Source of the DNA: Elusimicrobiota bacterium
GTDB lineage: Bacteria; Elusimicrobiota; Elusimicrobia; Elusimicrobiales; UBA9959
Reading direction: 5' to 3'
NCBI GenBank assembly: GCA_003482905.1
Contig: DMXM01000034.1
Span: 145,306 to 209,305 of the forward strand
DNA length: 64,000 nt
This document shows, piece after piece, positions 7,856 through 16,484 of this stretch. The notes beneath the pieces are model-generated. The model saw only the letters and a list, made by a program, of their open reading frames with translations, was not told the origin of the DNA and did not search any database. Each line of letters starts with the position of its first letter. Position 1 is the first letter of the stretch. The position numbers and the translations under genes were made by a program.

Positions 7856-9043
7856 ATGGATATATTCAAGTCTATATACGAAGTAGCCTGGTTCATCCTC
7901 CTGGTCGCCGCGGGCGTGGCCGCGCTGGAAGGCTATTTTTATTCGCATTTCAGGTTCTATGCCCGGAACTGGTTCTTCCCCGCGGCCCTGGCGGTTTTCC
8001 CGGCGCTGGCCCTGGCGGTCTTTGGCGCTTTACTGGGCGGTAGTACTTTCAAACTCTGGCTTTATTTCCTGCTGGCCGAGGCCGTGATAGCCGCTTTCTT
8101 CCGCTACGCGGTGAAAGGCCGCCATACCGTCCCCTACCTCCTGCTCGCCCCCGCTTTCGTGGGCCTGGCGCTGCTGCTGGTGTATCCTTTCGTGTTCGAG
8201 GTGTACCTCTCCTTCCACGACCTGAAGCTCACCACCATCATGATGTGGAAGAACACCGGCACGCTCCCCTTCGTCGGGCTCGGCCAGTATGTCAAGGTCT
8301 TCACCACCTCCCCCCTTTCCGAGATCACCTTCTGGGCGCTGCTGGGGCGCACGCTGGTGTGGACCTTCTCCAACGTTTTCTTCCACGTCCTGGGCGGTTT
8401 TGTCCTGGCCCTGATGCTCAATAACCAGATACGCTTCAAGGGCTTTTACCGCACCCTGCTGGTGATCCCCTGGGCCATGCCCCAGGTGGTGGCGGTGCTG
8501 GCCATGCGCGGGGAATTCCATTCCACCAACGGTTTCGTCAATATCGGCATTGCAAAGCTGGTGGCGGCTTTCCCTTTCCTTGCGGGCCTGGGCGTCGCCC
8601 CTGTGCAGTGGCTGACCGATTATCCGCTGCTCACCTGCACCCTGATCAACATCTGGCTGGGCATCCCTTTTATGATGGTGGTGATCCTCGGCGGCCTCCA
8701 GTCCATTTCCAGCTCTTATTACGACGCGGCCGATATCGACGGCGCTTCTTACTTCCAGAAACTGCGCTTCATAACGCTGCCGCTGGTGCGCCCGGTAATG
8801 ATGCCCGCGGTCACCCTGGGCACGGTCTGGACCTTTAACAATATAAACGTCATCTACCTCGTTACCGGCCAGGCCGGCGGCACGGAGCAGGCGGATATCC
8901 TGGTGTCCGCGCTGTACAAGGCGGCGTTCACTTATAACCGCTACAGCTATTCGGCGGCTTTCGCCATAGTGGTGTTCGCCATGCTGTTCTTCTTCTCGGT
9001 CTTTTACCTTAAGAGCTTCGACGCCGCCAGGGACGAGAGATAA
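7856..9043 (+). CDS. Sugar ABC transporter permease, MalF type
   Basis: A 395-residue inner-membrane permease. An N-terminal region of three helices (about 1-85) precedes the MalF-like core, which begins PYLLLAPAFVGLALLLVYPF. The EAA-loop that docks the ATPase is YYDAADIDGASYFQKLRFITLPLVRP, shown here only in part as DAADIDGASYFQKLRF. The family is normally about 300 residues, and the extra N-terminal helices resemble those of MalF. It sits 10 bases after the binding-protein gene and 1 base before the MalG-type permease. Confidence 0.93.
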   Translation: MDIFKSIYEVAWFILLVAAGVAALEGYFYSHFRFYARNWFFPAALAVFPALALAVFGALLGGSTFKLWLYFLLAEAVIAAFFRYAVKGRHTVPYLLLAPAFVGLALLLVYPFVFEVYLSFHDLKLTTIMMWKNTGTLPFVGLGQYVKVFTTSPLSEITFWALLGRTLVWTFSNVFFHVLGGFVLALMLNNQIRFKGFYRTLLVIPWAMPQVVAVLAMRGEFHSTNGFVNIGIAKLVAAFPFLAGLGVAPVQWLTDYPLLTCTLINIWLGIPFMMVVILGGLQSISSSYYDAADIDGASYFQKLRFITLPLVRPVMMPAVTLGTVWTFNNINVIYLVTGQAGGTEQADILVSALYKAAFTYNRYSYSAAFAIVVFAMLFFFSVFYLKSFDAARDER

Positions 9044-9044
9044 T

Positions 9045-9899
9045 ATGAAGACCAAAATGTCGGCGGCCGCCAAAAGAAAGCGCCTTAACCACCTGCTCAT
9101 ACACGCCGGGCTGATCCTGTTCGCCGCCGCCTGCGTTTACCCGCTGCTCAGGATCTTCTCCGTTTCATTGCGCCCCGGGGACAGGCTGGTCTCGGCCGAC
9201 CTGGCCCTCATCCCGGCCGGGGCCACATTGGTATCGTACGCGCGGCTGCTGGGCGATACCATGTTCCTGCGCTGGCTGTGGAATTCCCTGATCATAACGC
9301 TGGCCACCTCGTTCATAGGCGTGTCGCTGGCTTCCACGGCGGCCTACGCCTTTTCCCGCTTCCGTTTCCCCGGCAAGAAGGCCGGGATGATACTCCTCCT
9401 GTCGAGCCAGATGATCCCCGCCGGCATGCTGATACTGCCCCTGTTCCTGATGATCATGAAGCTGAAATTGATGAACACCTACCTGGGCATGATCATCGCC
9501 TATTCCGTTTCCTCGCTGCCGTTCAGTATCTGGATACTTAAAGGCTACTACGATACCATCCCGCGCTCACTGGAGGAGGCGGCGCTGGTGGACGGTACCA
9601 GCCAGGTGGGCGCCTTCTGGCGCATCATACTGCCGTTGTCCACCCCGGCGCTCAGTATAGCCTTCCTCTTCAATTTTACCACCGCCTGGAACGAGTACCT
9701 GGTGGCCCGCGTGGTGTTGTTCAGCGCCCAACAGTACACCTGGACGCTCGGCCTGTTCGAGCTGCAGGGGCAGTACATCACGCAATGGGGCATGTTCGCC
9801 GCCGGCTCCATGCTGGTGACCATTCCCGTCTTGTGCGTGTTCCTGTATTCCTCCAAGTGGCTTATTTCCGGCCTCACCCTAGGCAGCGTGAAAGGATAA
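9045..9899 (+). CDS. Sugar ABC transporter permease, MalG type
   Basis: A 284-residue permease with six predicted helices and an EAA-loop (SLEEAALVDGTSQVGAFWRI) near residue 180 that contacts the ATPase. The C-terminal GLTLGSVKG ending matches the MalG family. It partners with the MalF-type permease encoded just upstream, and the ATPase gene starts 8 bases downstream. The substrate is probably an oligosaccharide, by family and operon. Confidence 0.93.
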   Translation: MKTKMSAAAKRKRLNHLLIHAGLILFAAACVYPLLRIFSVSLRPGDRLVSADLALIPAGATLVSYARLLGDTMFLRWLWNSLIITLATSFIGVSLASTAAYAFSRFRFPGKKAGMILLLSSQMIPAGMLILPLFLMIMKLKLMNTYLGMIIAYSVSSLPFSIWILKGYYDTIPRSLEEAALVDGTSQVGAFWRIILPLSTPALSIAFLFNFTTAWNEYLVARVVLFSAQQYTWTLGLFELQGQYITQWGMFAAGSMLVTIPVLCVFLYSSKWLISGLTLGSVKG

Positions 9900-9907
9900 T
9901 ATCGAAT

Positions 9908-11008
9908 ATGGCAACGGTTAAATTCAAAGGCATCGTCAAGAAATTCGGGGACAACCTGGTGCTCAACGGAGTGGACGTGGACATAAAGGACCACGAGTTC
10001 GTGGTCATCGTAGGCCCCTCCGGCTGCGGCAAGACCACGTTGCTCAGGATGCTTGCCGGGCTGGAGGAAGTGACCGACGGCGAGATCCACATTGACGACC
10101 TGCTGGTGAACGAACTGCACCCCTCCAAGCGCGAAATAGCCATGGTATTCCAGGACTACGCGCTGTATCCCCACATGACGGTGGAAGAGAACATGAACTT
10201 CGCCCTGCGCCTGCGCAAGATGGACAAGGCGGAGATCGCGGCGCGCGTGGACGAGGCCGCGAACATCCTTCAGCTGGGCAAATTCCTCAAACGCATGCCC
10301 AAGCAGCTTTCAGGAGGCCAGCGCCAGCGCGTGGCCATAGGCCGCGCCATAGTGCGCAAGCCCAAGGTGTTCCTGTTCGACGAGCCGCTCTCCAACCTGG
10401 ACGCGAAGCTGCGCGAGGAGATGCGCGTGGAGATAGCCAAGCTTTACCAGCGCCTGAACGCCACCATTATCTACGTAACGCACGACCAGGTGGAAGCCAT
10501 GACCCTGGCGGGCCGCATAGTCATAATGAACCACGGCATAGTGCAGCAGGTGGGGTCCCCCATAGAGGTATACCGCAAGCCCGTCAATTTGTTCGTGGCC
10601 GGTTTTATCGGCAGCCCCACCATGAATTTCCTGTCCGGCCGGCTTTCCATCGCCGACGGCGTCACGGTGTTCTCCAACGAGTCAATCACGCTGCCCATCC
10701 CCGCTTATGTTCTCCCCCAGAAGGAGGCGCCGGCCGGCCGCGAGGTGGTCCTGGGCATAAGGCCAGACGACGTGCTGGTGGAGCGCCCCGGCGGAGACAA
10801 GTGCTCCGGCAGGATAGAGGGCGTGCTTGAGGTGTGCGAGCTGCTGGGGCACCGCGAGAATCTTTACCTTAAAGTGGGCGGCGTGCGCCTGCTGGCCACG
10901 GTGGAGGCCTTCTTTAACCGCAGCCCGGGCAGCGCGGTCAGCCTGTGCCTCAATTACCAGAACATGCACGTGTTCGACAAGGCCACGGAGCGGCGCATAA
11001 GCGAATAG
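9908..11008 (+). CDS. Sugar ABC transporter ATPase, MalK/UgpC type
   Basis: A 366-residue ATPase. Walker A is GPSGCGKTT at about 36-44, the signature is LSGGQRQRVAIGRAIVR, Walker B is VFLFDEPLSNLDAKLR, and the H-loop lies in YVTHDQVEAMT. The C-terminal third is the regulatory/TOBE domain found in MalK-type proteins, including the FIGSPTMNFLSG linker. I use the ATG at 9908, which begins the conserved MATVKFKGIVKKFG start; the open frame extends further upstream into the permease gene. It completes the 6628-11008 importer. No glycoside hydrolase is present in the operon. Confidence 0.94.
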   Translation: MATVKFKGIVKKFGDNLVLNGVDVDIKDHEFVVIVGPSGCGKTTLLRMLAGLEEVTDGEIHIDDLLVNELHPSKREIAMVFQDYALYPHMTVEENMNFALRLRKMDKAEIAARVDEAANILQLGKFLKRMPKQLSGGQRQRVAIGRAIVRKPKVFLFDEPLSNLDAKLREEMRVEIAKLYQRLNATIIYVTHDQVEAMTLAGRIVIMNHGIVQQVGSPIEVYRKPVNLFVAGFIGSPTMNFLSGRLSIADGVTVFSNESITLPIPAYVLPQKEAPAGREVVLGIRPDDVLVERPGGDKCSGRIEGVLEVCELLGHRENLYLKVGGVRLLATVEAFFNRSPGSAVSLCLNYQNMHVFDKATERRISE

Positions 11009-11014
11009 GTCTTG

Positions 11015-11044
11015 TTGAGTCCCCCGGACAACTTTAAGTATAAT
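11015..11044 (+). promoter_or_regulatory. Sigma-70-like promoter of the ferredoxin gene
   Basis: TTGAGT (11015-11020) and TATAAT (11039-11044) are separated by 18 bases. An ACGGAGG ribosome-binding site lies between them and the ATG at 11085. Confidence 0.65.
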
Positions 11045-11084
11045 TATCAGGTGAGATTTTAAGCGAATATACGGAGGTACTAAC

Positions 11085-11267
11085 ATGAAAGCTATTGTAG
11101 ACGCCAACTCCTGCATCGGCTGCGGTCTCTGCGCCAACGATTGCCCCGAGGTTTTCGAGATGAACGCCGACAAGGCCGTAGTGAAGGGCCCCGTTCCGGC
11201 CGGCAAGGAAGATTCCTGCAAGACCGCCGCCGCCAACTGCCCCGTGCAGTGCATTAAAGTCGAATAA
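11085..11267 (+). CDS. Single [4Fe-4S] ferredoxin
   Basis: A 60-residue soluble electron carrier. Cysteines 10, 13 and 16 (CIGCGLC) plus Cys52 in the NCP motif match the cluster ligands of single-cluster ferredoxins such as that of Thermotoga maritima. Cys20 and Cys45 correspond to the pair that forms a disulphide in that family, and Cys56 is extra. It would exchange low-potential electrons with the 2-oxoacid:ferredoxin oxidoreductase encoded at about 19-21 kb. It has its own promoter and terminator, so it is probably expressed alone and strongly. Confidence 0.92.
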   Translation: MKAIVDANSCIGCGLCANDCPEVFEMNADKAVVKGPVPAGKEDSCKTAAANCPVQCIKVE

Positions 11268-11280
11268 ACGGTTCACAAGC

Positions 11281-11346
11281 CGTCCGCACCGCGCGGACGC
11301 ACAGGCCCGCCTGGGTTTCTAAAAAGGAATTCAGGCGGGCTTTTCT
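11281..11346 (+). terminator. Tandem hairpins with rho-independent terminator after ferredoxin
   Basis: A first hairpin (11281-11287 with 11293-11299) has a 7-base-pair stem and no T-run. A second, with GCCCGCCTG at 11305-11313 pairing with 11332-11340, is followed by TTTTCT and is the likely terminator. Confidence 0.8.
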
Positions 11347-11361
11347 GTACAGGAAAACAAG

Positions 11362-12273
11362 ATGAAGGAAATAATTAAGCTGGAAAGCCCCGAGGCGCGC
11401 AACGACGCCTGCGACTTTGCGGTCGATATCGGACTTTATTCCAATATCTTCCTGGCCCTGCTCAAGACGATAGTCGGTATAGCGGGCCATAGCGCCGCGC
11501 TGCTCGCCGACGGCATAAATTCCACCTCGGATTTCATCTACTACGTGGCCGTTAAGATCTTTATGCGGCTCTCGCGCCAGCCCGCCGACGAAGAGCATCC
11601 GTACGGGCACGCGCAGTTCGAGACCATAGCGGCGTTGGTCGTGGGCGCCTTTATAATCACCACCGGAGTGGCCATTTTCTGGGAGTCCGCCGACCGCGGC
11701 TGGCATATCTATGCGGGCTCCGCGGAGGCCTCCGAAGTTTCTATCTACGCTCTTTGGACGGCTCTTTTCACCATCGCGCTCAAGTTCGGCCTCGCGGTGA
11801 AAACACGCGGCATCGGCGCTATGACCGGCAACCCGGTCGTGTCGGCGCTGGCCAAGGACCACATCAACGACATTATGGCCTCCGCCTCGGCCGCCGCCGG
11901 CATAGCCCTGGCCCTGTCCGGCTATGCCTGGGTAGACCCGCTCGCCGGCGCCGTAGTGGCGCTGTTCATCCTTAAAACCGGCGTGGGGATACTGAAGGAG
12001 TCGGCCATGGAACTGATGGACACCGTGCCCGGCCAGGAACTGGACGCCCAGATACGCTCGGCGCTGACCGGTGTGGACGGGATAGTGGCGGTGGAGGAAG
12101 TCCGTGCGCACCGTTTCGGTCCGCATTATACCGTCAATTTAACCTTCTGCGTGGACGGCAGCCTTCCCGTAAAGCGGGGCGACCAGATCGCTACGCTCGC
12201 GGAGAGGACGATCTATGAAAAGTTCCACCATATCCGCAAGGTTTATACGCACTTTCACCCGCAGGAGAGGTAA
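11362..12273 (+). CDS. Cation diffusion facilitator family transporter
   Basis: A 303-residue inner-membrane divalent-cation/proton antiporter. Helix 2 carries ALLADGINSTSDF, with the conserved aspartate, and helix 5 the matching KDHINDIMAS. The HPYGHAQFETIAALV segment after the second helix is diagnostic of the family. The C-terminal ~80 residues form the cytoplasmic metal-binding ferredoxin-like domain. Zinc, iron or manganese are the usual substrates. The gene lies 15 bases after the ferredoxin terminator and ends at a bidirectional terminator. Confidence 0.92.
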   Translation: MKEIIKLESPEARNDACDFAVDIGLYSNIFLALLKTIVGIAGHSAALLADGINSTSDFIYYVAVKIFMRLSRQPADEEHPYGHAQFETIAALVVGAFIITTGVAIFWESADRGWHIYAGSAEASEVSIYALWTALFTIALKFGLAVKTRGIGAMTGNPVVSALAKDHINDIMASASAAAGIALALSGYAWVDPLAGAVVALFILKTGVGILKESAMELMDTVPGQELDAQIRSALTGVDGIVAVEEVRAHRFGPHYTVNLTFCVDGSLPVKRGDQIATLAERTIYEKFHHIRKVYTHFHPQER

Positions 12274-12307
12274 CGACGCCCTTCTTAGGGGCCGGTTGCC
12301 CGCGTAT

Positions 12308-12335
12308 TAAAAAGCCCGCTTAGCGGGCTTTTTAA
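12308..12335. terminator. Bidirectional terminator between convergent genes
   Basis: AAAAAGCCCGC, a short TTA loop and GCGGGCTTTTT form a near-perfect stem with A-run and T-run flanks. It serves both the cation-efflux gene on the plus strand and the MFS gene on the minus strand. Confidence 0.9.
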
Positions 12336-12348
12336 TTCATAGGTGCGC

Positions 12349-13815
12349 TTACTCCTGGTCCCTTATCGGGAGCTTAAAGATCACCAGTATGCCAGGTATC
12401 GTCAGGACGCACACCGCCAGGAAGAAGTGCCGGTAGCCCACGGCCTGCTGCAGCAGGCCGCTGATCATGCCGGGCACCATCATGCCAAGCGCCATAATGC
12501 CGGTGGAGATGGCGAAATGCGCCGTTTTGTATTTACCCTTGCAGATCATCATCAGGTATACCGTGAAGGCGGTCAGGCCCAGGCCATAGCCGAACTGTTC
12601 GGCCGCCACCAGCAGCGGCACCGCTCCGAACGGTATGCTGCGGCCGAGCATTGTCACATAATCCAGGCCGGGCTGGGCGTAGGCCATGTAAAGGTAGAAC
12701 ACGTCGGGCACGTGCAGCGCCAGGACCATCGGCCACAGGCAGCGGCGGAAGCCGTACCTGGAGATGAACCAGCCGCCCAGCAGGCCGCCGACTATCAGGG
12801 CTATCATGCCTATGGTGCCGTAGATGATGCCGACCTCGGAAGTGGGTATGCCAAGGCCGCCGTTGCCCACCGCGTCCAGCAGGAAGGGCTGCGTGAGCTT
12901 GAGCAGCATGGCTTCCGCCAGGCGGTAGAAGAGTATAAAAGCCACAATGTAGCCTATGCCGTCCTGGGTGAAGTAAGAGACGAAAGCCGCGTTGAAAGAA
13001 TTCCCTTCCTCCGCCATTTTGCGTTTCAGGCGCGGGAAAATATATACGCGGCAGGCGTAAAATAGCGCCGCGACGAGAACTGCCGCGGTGATGAGTTTCG
13101 CCGGGACGCCGTGGAGATTACTGAAGAGCCATATGACGGCCCCCGCGGCGGCCAAATAGCCGGCCAGCGGCAGGATCCCGGAAAACCTGAACTTAGCCTT
13201 GGGAACGTCCTCTGACGGGTAAGGCAGAATGAACCTGTGGTACGTGAAGAGGGTGAGGTAAACCGCGGCCGAAACCAGCAGCATCAGACTCCAGCTGCCG
13301 GGAACGTCCCCGGTGGTTTCCTGCATCTTGCCGGCCCGGTAAACCAGGAAACCGGTGCCGAAGATCATGGCGAAGCGGTAGAACATGGACCGGATGCCGA
13401 CGAAGAAGGCCTGGTCCTCCTTGGTGAGCGCGAGCATGTAGAAGCCGTCCACGGCTATGTCGTGGGTGGCGGAAACGAAGGCGCCGGCCGCGAAGGCGAG
13501 CAGGGACACGGCGAAGAAATGCTGGCCGGTAAGCGAGAGGGCCGCGGCGCCAAGGCAGCAGGCCATGATCAGCTGGGTATAAACGGCCCAGCTCCTGCGC
13601 GTGCCGTACATATCCACCATGGGGCCCCAGAGCATTTTAATTACCCAGGGCAGGTAGAGCCAGCTGGTCCAGAAGGCCATCTCGGCGTTGGAGACGCCCA
13701 TGTTCTTGTAGATGATGACGGAAACCGAGTTTATGAGGATGTAGGGGAGGCCCTCGGCGAAATAAGTGGTGGGGATGAAAAGCCAGGCATTGCGTTTTTC
13801 CGCTTTGGAAATCAT
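12349..13815 (-). CDS. MFS transporter, AmpG-like
   Basis: A 488-residue major facilitator with about 12 membrane helices. The opening FIPTTYFAEGLPYILIN and the WVIKMLWGPMVDMYGTRRSW loop between helices 2 and 3 match the AmpG/SLC33-like branch, which in characterised members imports muropeptides or carries acetyl-CoA. An AAGGAGAG ribosome-binding site lies 5 bases before the ATG, and an AT-rich region beyond it (TATTATAAAG on the minus strand) may hold the promoter. The gene is divergent from the neighbouring transporter. The substrate is unproven. Confidence 0.8.
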   Translation of the reverse strand: MISKAEKRNAWLFIPTTYFAEGLPYILINSVSVIIYKNMGVSNAEMAFWTSWLYLPWVIKMLWGPMVDMYGTRRSWAVYTQLIMACCLGAAALSLTGQHFFAVSLLAFAAGAFVSATHDIAVDGFYMLALTKEDQAFFVGIRSMFYRFAMIFGTGFLVYRAGKMQETTGDVPGSWSLMLLVSAAVYLTLFTYHRFILPYPSEDVPKAKFRFSGILPLAGYLAAAGAVIWLFSNLHGVPAKLITAAVLVAALFYACRVYIFPRLKRKMAEEGNSFNAAFVSYFTQDGIGYIVAFILFYRLAEAMLLKLTQPFLLDAVGNGGLGIPTSEVGIIYGTIGMIALIVGGLLGGWFISRYGFRRCLWPMVLALHVPDVFYLYMAYAQPGLDYVTMLGRSIPFGAVPLLVAAEQFGYGLGLTAFTVYLMMICKGKYKTAHFAISTGIMALGMMVPGMISGLLQQAVGYRHFFLAVCVLTIPGILVIFKLPIRDQE

Positions 13816-13905
13816 GTTCTCTCCTTAAGTGCGCTTACCTTTATAATATTAAATTAGCGCGCGTAAAAGAAGTTAGCCGCCGCGACGCGCGCGGACCGCA
13901 TTTGC

Positions 13906-13911
13906 TAAAAT
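13906..13911 (+). promoter_or_regulatory. Putative -10 box (TAAAAT), leaderless layout
   Basis: TAAAAT ends 6 bases before the ATG at 13918. The intervening TAATTC contains no Shine-Dalgarno sequence. Confidence 0.5.
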
Positions 13912-13917
13912 TAATTC

Positions 13918-15573
13918 ATGGATTTCCTTACAGTGTTTTTCTCACCCCAATCCGTGGCCTGGTCCGTCTTCGTCGTGATGCTGGTGGCGGCCGGCGGCCT
14001 GGCCATAGGGAATATAAATATCTTCGGCATCAACCTCGGCATAGCCGGCGTGCTGTTCTCCGGCATTATATTCGGCCACTTCGGCCTGGAGATAAACCAC
14101 GAAACCCTGGAATTCCTGCGCGATTTCGGACTGATACTCTTTGTCTACTCCATAGGCACGCAGGTGGGGCCGGGTTTCTTTTCGTCTTTCCGCAAACAGG
14201 GCCTACAGCTCAATCTGCTGGCCGCCGGTGTGGTGCTGGGCGGCGTGGCCGCCACCCTGGCAGCGGCCAAGGTGGCGGGTTTCGACATAGCCACGGCCGT
14301 CGGCATGTACGCGGGCGCGGTAACCAATACCCCTTCCCTGGCCGCCGCCCAGCAGACCCTGGGCGCGGTAAGTTCCGAGGCGGCCAATAGCGCCTCGGTG
14401 GGCTACGCGCTGGCCTACCCCGGCGCCATCCTCGGGATAATCCTCACCATGGTACTGATACGCAGGCTCTTCAAAGCGCAGGCTGCGCAGGATATGCTGG
14501 CCGTTCACGCGGACAAGGCCGCTTCGGCCCTTATCAGCGCCAGCATAACGGTGGAGAACAAGAACCTCGAAGGTCTTAACATAAAGGATATCCCGGCCAT
14601 CGGGGAATTGGGGGTGGTGGTCTCGCGGATCTACCACGGCGGACGGCTGGACGTAGCGCACGACGATACCGTTCTGCATGCCGGGGATATACTCCTGGCC
14701 GTGGGCCTCGCGGAGAATGTGAGGAAATTTACGCTGGTAGTCGGAACCAGGAGCGAAATGGACCTGAAGAAGCTCCCCAGCCAGATCATCCATTCGCGCG
14801 TCATCGTCACGCATAAGGAGGTCATCGGCAAGACCCTGGACGAGCTGGGTCTGGAGTCCCGTTACGACGTGGCGGCCACCCGCGTGGCCCGCGCCGACGT
14901 GGAATTCCTGGTGTCAGACTCTTACGTGCTGCAGTTCGCCGACAACCTGGTGATAGTCGGTTCGGAGGAGGCTGTCGCTAAGGCCGCCGCCATGCTGGGC
15001 AATTCCCCCAAGGACCTCAACCATCCCCAGCTCATACCGGCTTTTATAGGCATAGCGGCCGGGGTCCTGCTGGGCTCGATCCCCATCTCACTCCCCGGCC
15101 TGGGCGCCCCCATAAAACTAGGACTGGCCGGCGGCCCGCTGATAATGGCCATAGTCCTCAGCTACGTTCAGCATATAGGCCCGCTCAACTGGTACCTGCC
15201 CCCGGCCGGCAACCTGATGCTGCGCGAACTAGGCATAGTGCTGTTCCTCGCCTGCGTCGGCCTTAAGGCGGGCGGTAAGTTCTTCGAGACGCTTCTCGAC
15301 GGCAACGGCATATATATCGTGCTGTTTTCCTTCCTGATAACGGTGCTGCCCATTATCTTCGTAGGTATCTTCGCCAAAGCGAAGCTGAAGCTCAACTATC
15401 TGTCGCTCTGCGGGGCGCTGGCCGGTTCCATGACCGACCCCCCCGCGCTGGCTTTCGCCAATGCCATGAGCCCGTCCAACCTGTCGGCAATGTCTTACGC
15501 AACGGTTTACCCGCTGGTGATGATACTGCGCGTTATCTCCGCGCAGGTAATGGTGCTCCTCTTCCTCAAATGA
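13918..15573 (+). CDS. AspT/YidE-type transporter with two RCK_C domains
   Basis: A 551-residue protein of the aspartate:alanine exchanger superfamily. Two membrane halves (about 1-185 and 365-551) each carry a duplication motif, GAVTNTPSLAAAQ in the first half and GSMTDPPALAFAN in the second. Between them lie two TrkA C-terminal (RCK_C) domains at about 200-345. Members exchange carboxylates or amino acids, or are orphan YidE/YbjL proteins. The gene overlaps the next transporter gene by 4 bases, an odd pairing of two unrelated carriers. The start has no ribosome-binding site. Confidence 0.88.
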   Translation: MDFLTVFFSPQSVAWSVFVVMLVAAGGLAIGNINIFGINLGIAGVLFSGIIFGHFGLEINHETLEFLRDFGLILFVYSIGTQVGPGFFSSFRKQGLQLNLLAAGVVLGGVAATLAAAKVAGFDIATAVGMYAGAVTNTPSLAAAQQTLGAVSSEAANSASVGYALAYPGAILGIILTMVLIRRLFKAQAAQDMLAVHADKAASALISASITVENKNLEGLNIKDIPAIGELGVVVSRIYHGGRLDVAHDDTVLHAGDILLAVGLAENVRKFTLVVGTRSEMDLKKLPSQIIHSRVIVTHKEVIGKTLDELGLESRYDVAATRVARADVEFLVSDSYVLQFADNLVIVGSEEAVAKAAAMLGNSPKDLNHPQLIPAFIGIAAGVLLGSIPISLPGLGAPIKLGLAGGPLIMAIVLSYVQHIGPLNWYLPPAGNLMLRELGIVLFLACVGLKAGGKFFETLLDGNGIYIVLFSFLITVLPIIFVGIFAKAKLKLNYLSLCGALAGSMTDPPALAFANAMSPSNLSAMSYATVYPLVMILRVISAQVMVLLFLK

Positions 15574-16481
15574 CCGCAATAATCGCCAACCTCGTCATCG
15601 TGCTTGCGGCCGGCTGGCTGTTCCGTAAATACGGCATTGTGGCTGAGGGCGCCGAGAAGGCATTTAACCAGTACCTGTATTACCTGGCCCTGCCGGCCCT
15701 TATCGTGCTGAAGATCGCCGATACCCCCCTCACGGGCCTCGGCTGGCGTTTCCTGGCCGCCAATACCCTGCCGCTAGCGGCCGTGATGGCCGTAGCCTGG
15801 ACGCTCTGGAAAGCCGGCGCTATAGATTGGCGTTTTGCGCGCCTGCTGCTGATAGTATCCGTGCTGGGTAACACCGTTTACCTGGGTTTCCCGGTGGCCG
15901 TAATGCGCCTGGGCGAGGAGGCCATCGGTTACGCCGCCATAGCCACCTCCATCCAGAATATTTTTATTTTCACGTTCGGTTTCGTGCTGATGACGCTTAT
16001 CTGCGAAGGGGGCTGCCCGCCTTCCCGCTTCCTGAGGCTTATCGGGCGCAACGTGGTGCTCTGGTCCTCCGTGGCGGGGCTGCTATTGGCCGCCTCCGGC
16101 CTGCGCCTGCCCGGCCTGCTGCACCGGGCGCTGTCCGACATCGGAAAAACCACGCTTCCGCTTTCGCTGTTCACCATCGGCATCAGTCTTTACGGCAAAA
16201 GAATAGCGCGGAACCTGCCGCGCATAGCGCTGGTCAGCGGCTTCAAGCTGCTGCTTATGCCGTTCTTTTACATCGTCACGGCGGGAGTTATGGGATTTAC
16301 CGGCTTCGTCTCAAAAGTGACTTTTATCGAGACCGTAATGCCGGTGGCGGTCCTGAATTACATAATAGCCATGGAACTGGATTTCGACCCCGACCTGGTG
16401 AGCCAGAGCATACTCTTTTCAACGCTGGCGTTCTTCCCTCTTCTTTATCTCTACGACTGGGCGATGAAAGCCTTTCTGTAG
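15570..16481 (+). CDS. AEC (auxin efflux carrier) family transporter
   Basis: A 303-residue membrane protein with about ten helices and the family's duplicated five-helix layout. Recognisable segments include AFNQYLYYLALPALI near the N-terminus and the LGNTVYLGFPVAVMRLG region. The C-terminal half contains FIETVMPVAVLNYIIAMELD, typical of bacterial members that export organic acids such as malate or malonate. It overlaps the preceding transporter gene by 4 bases, so both are made from one transcript. It ends 3 bases from the convergent ATPase gene. Confidence 0.85.
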   Translation: MTAIIANLVIVLAAGWLFRKYGIVAEGAEKAFNQYLYYLALPALIVLKIADTPLTGLGWRFLAANTLPLAAVMAVAWTLWKAGAIDWRFARLLLIVSVLGNTVYLGFPVAVMRLGEEAIGYAAIATSIQNIFIFTFGFVLMTLICEGGCPPSRFLRLIGRNVVLWSSVAGLLLAASGLRLPGLLHRALSDIGKTTLPLSLFTIGISLYGKRIARNLPRIALVSGFKLLLMPFFYIVTAGVMGFTGFVSKVTFIETVMPVAVLNYIIAMELDFDPDLVSQSILFSTLAFFPLLYLYDWAMKAFL

Positions 16482-16484
16482 AAC

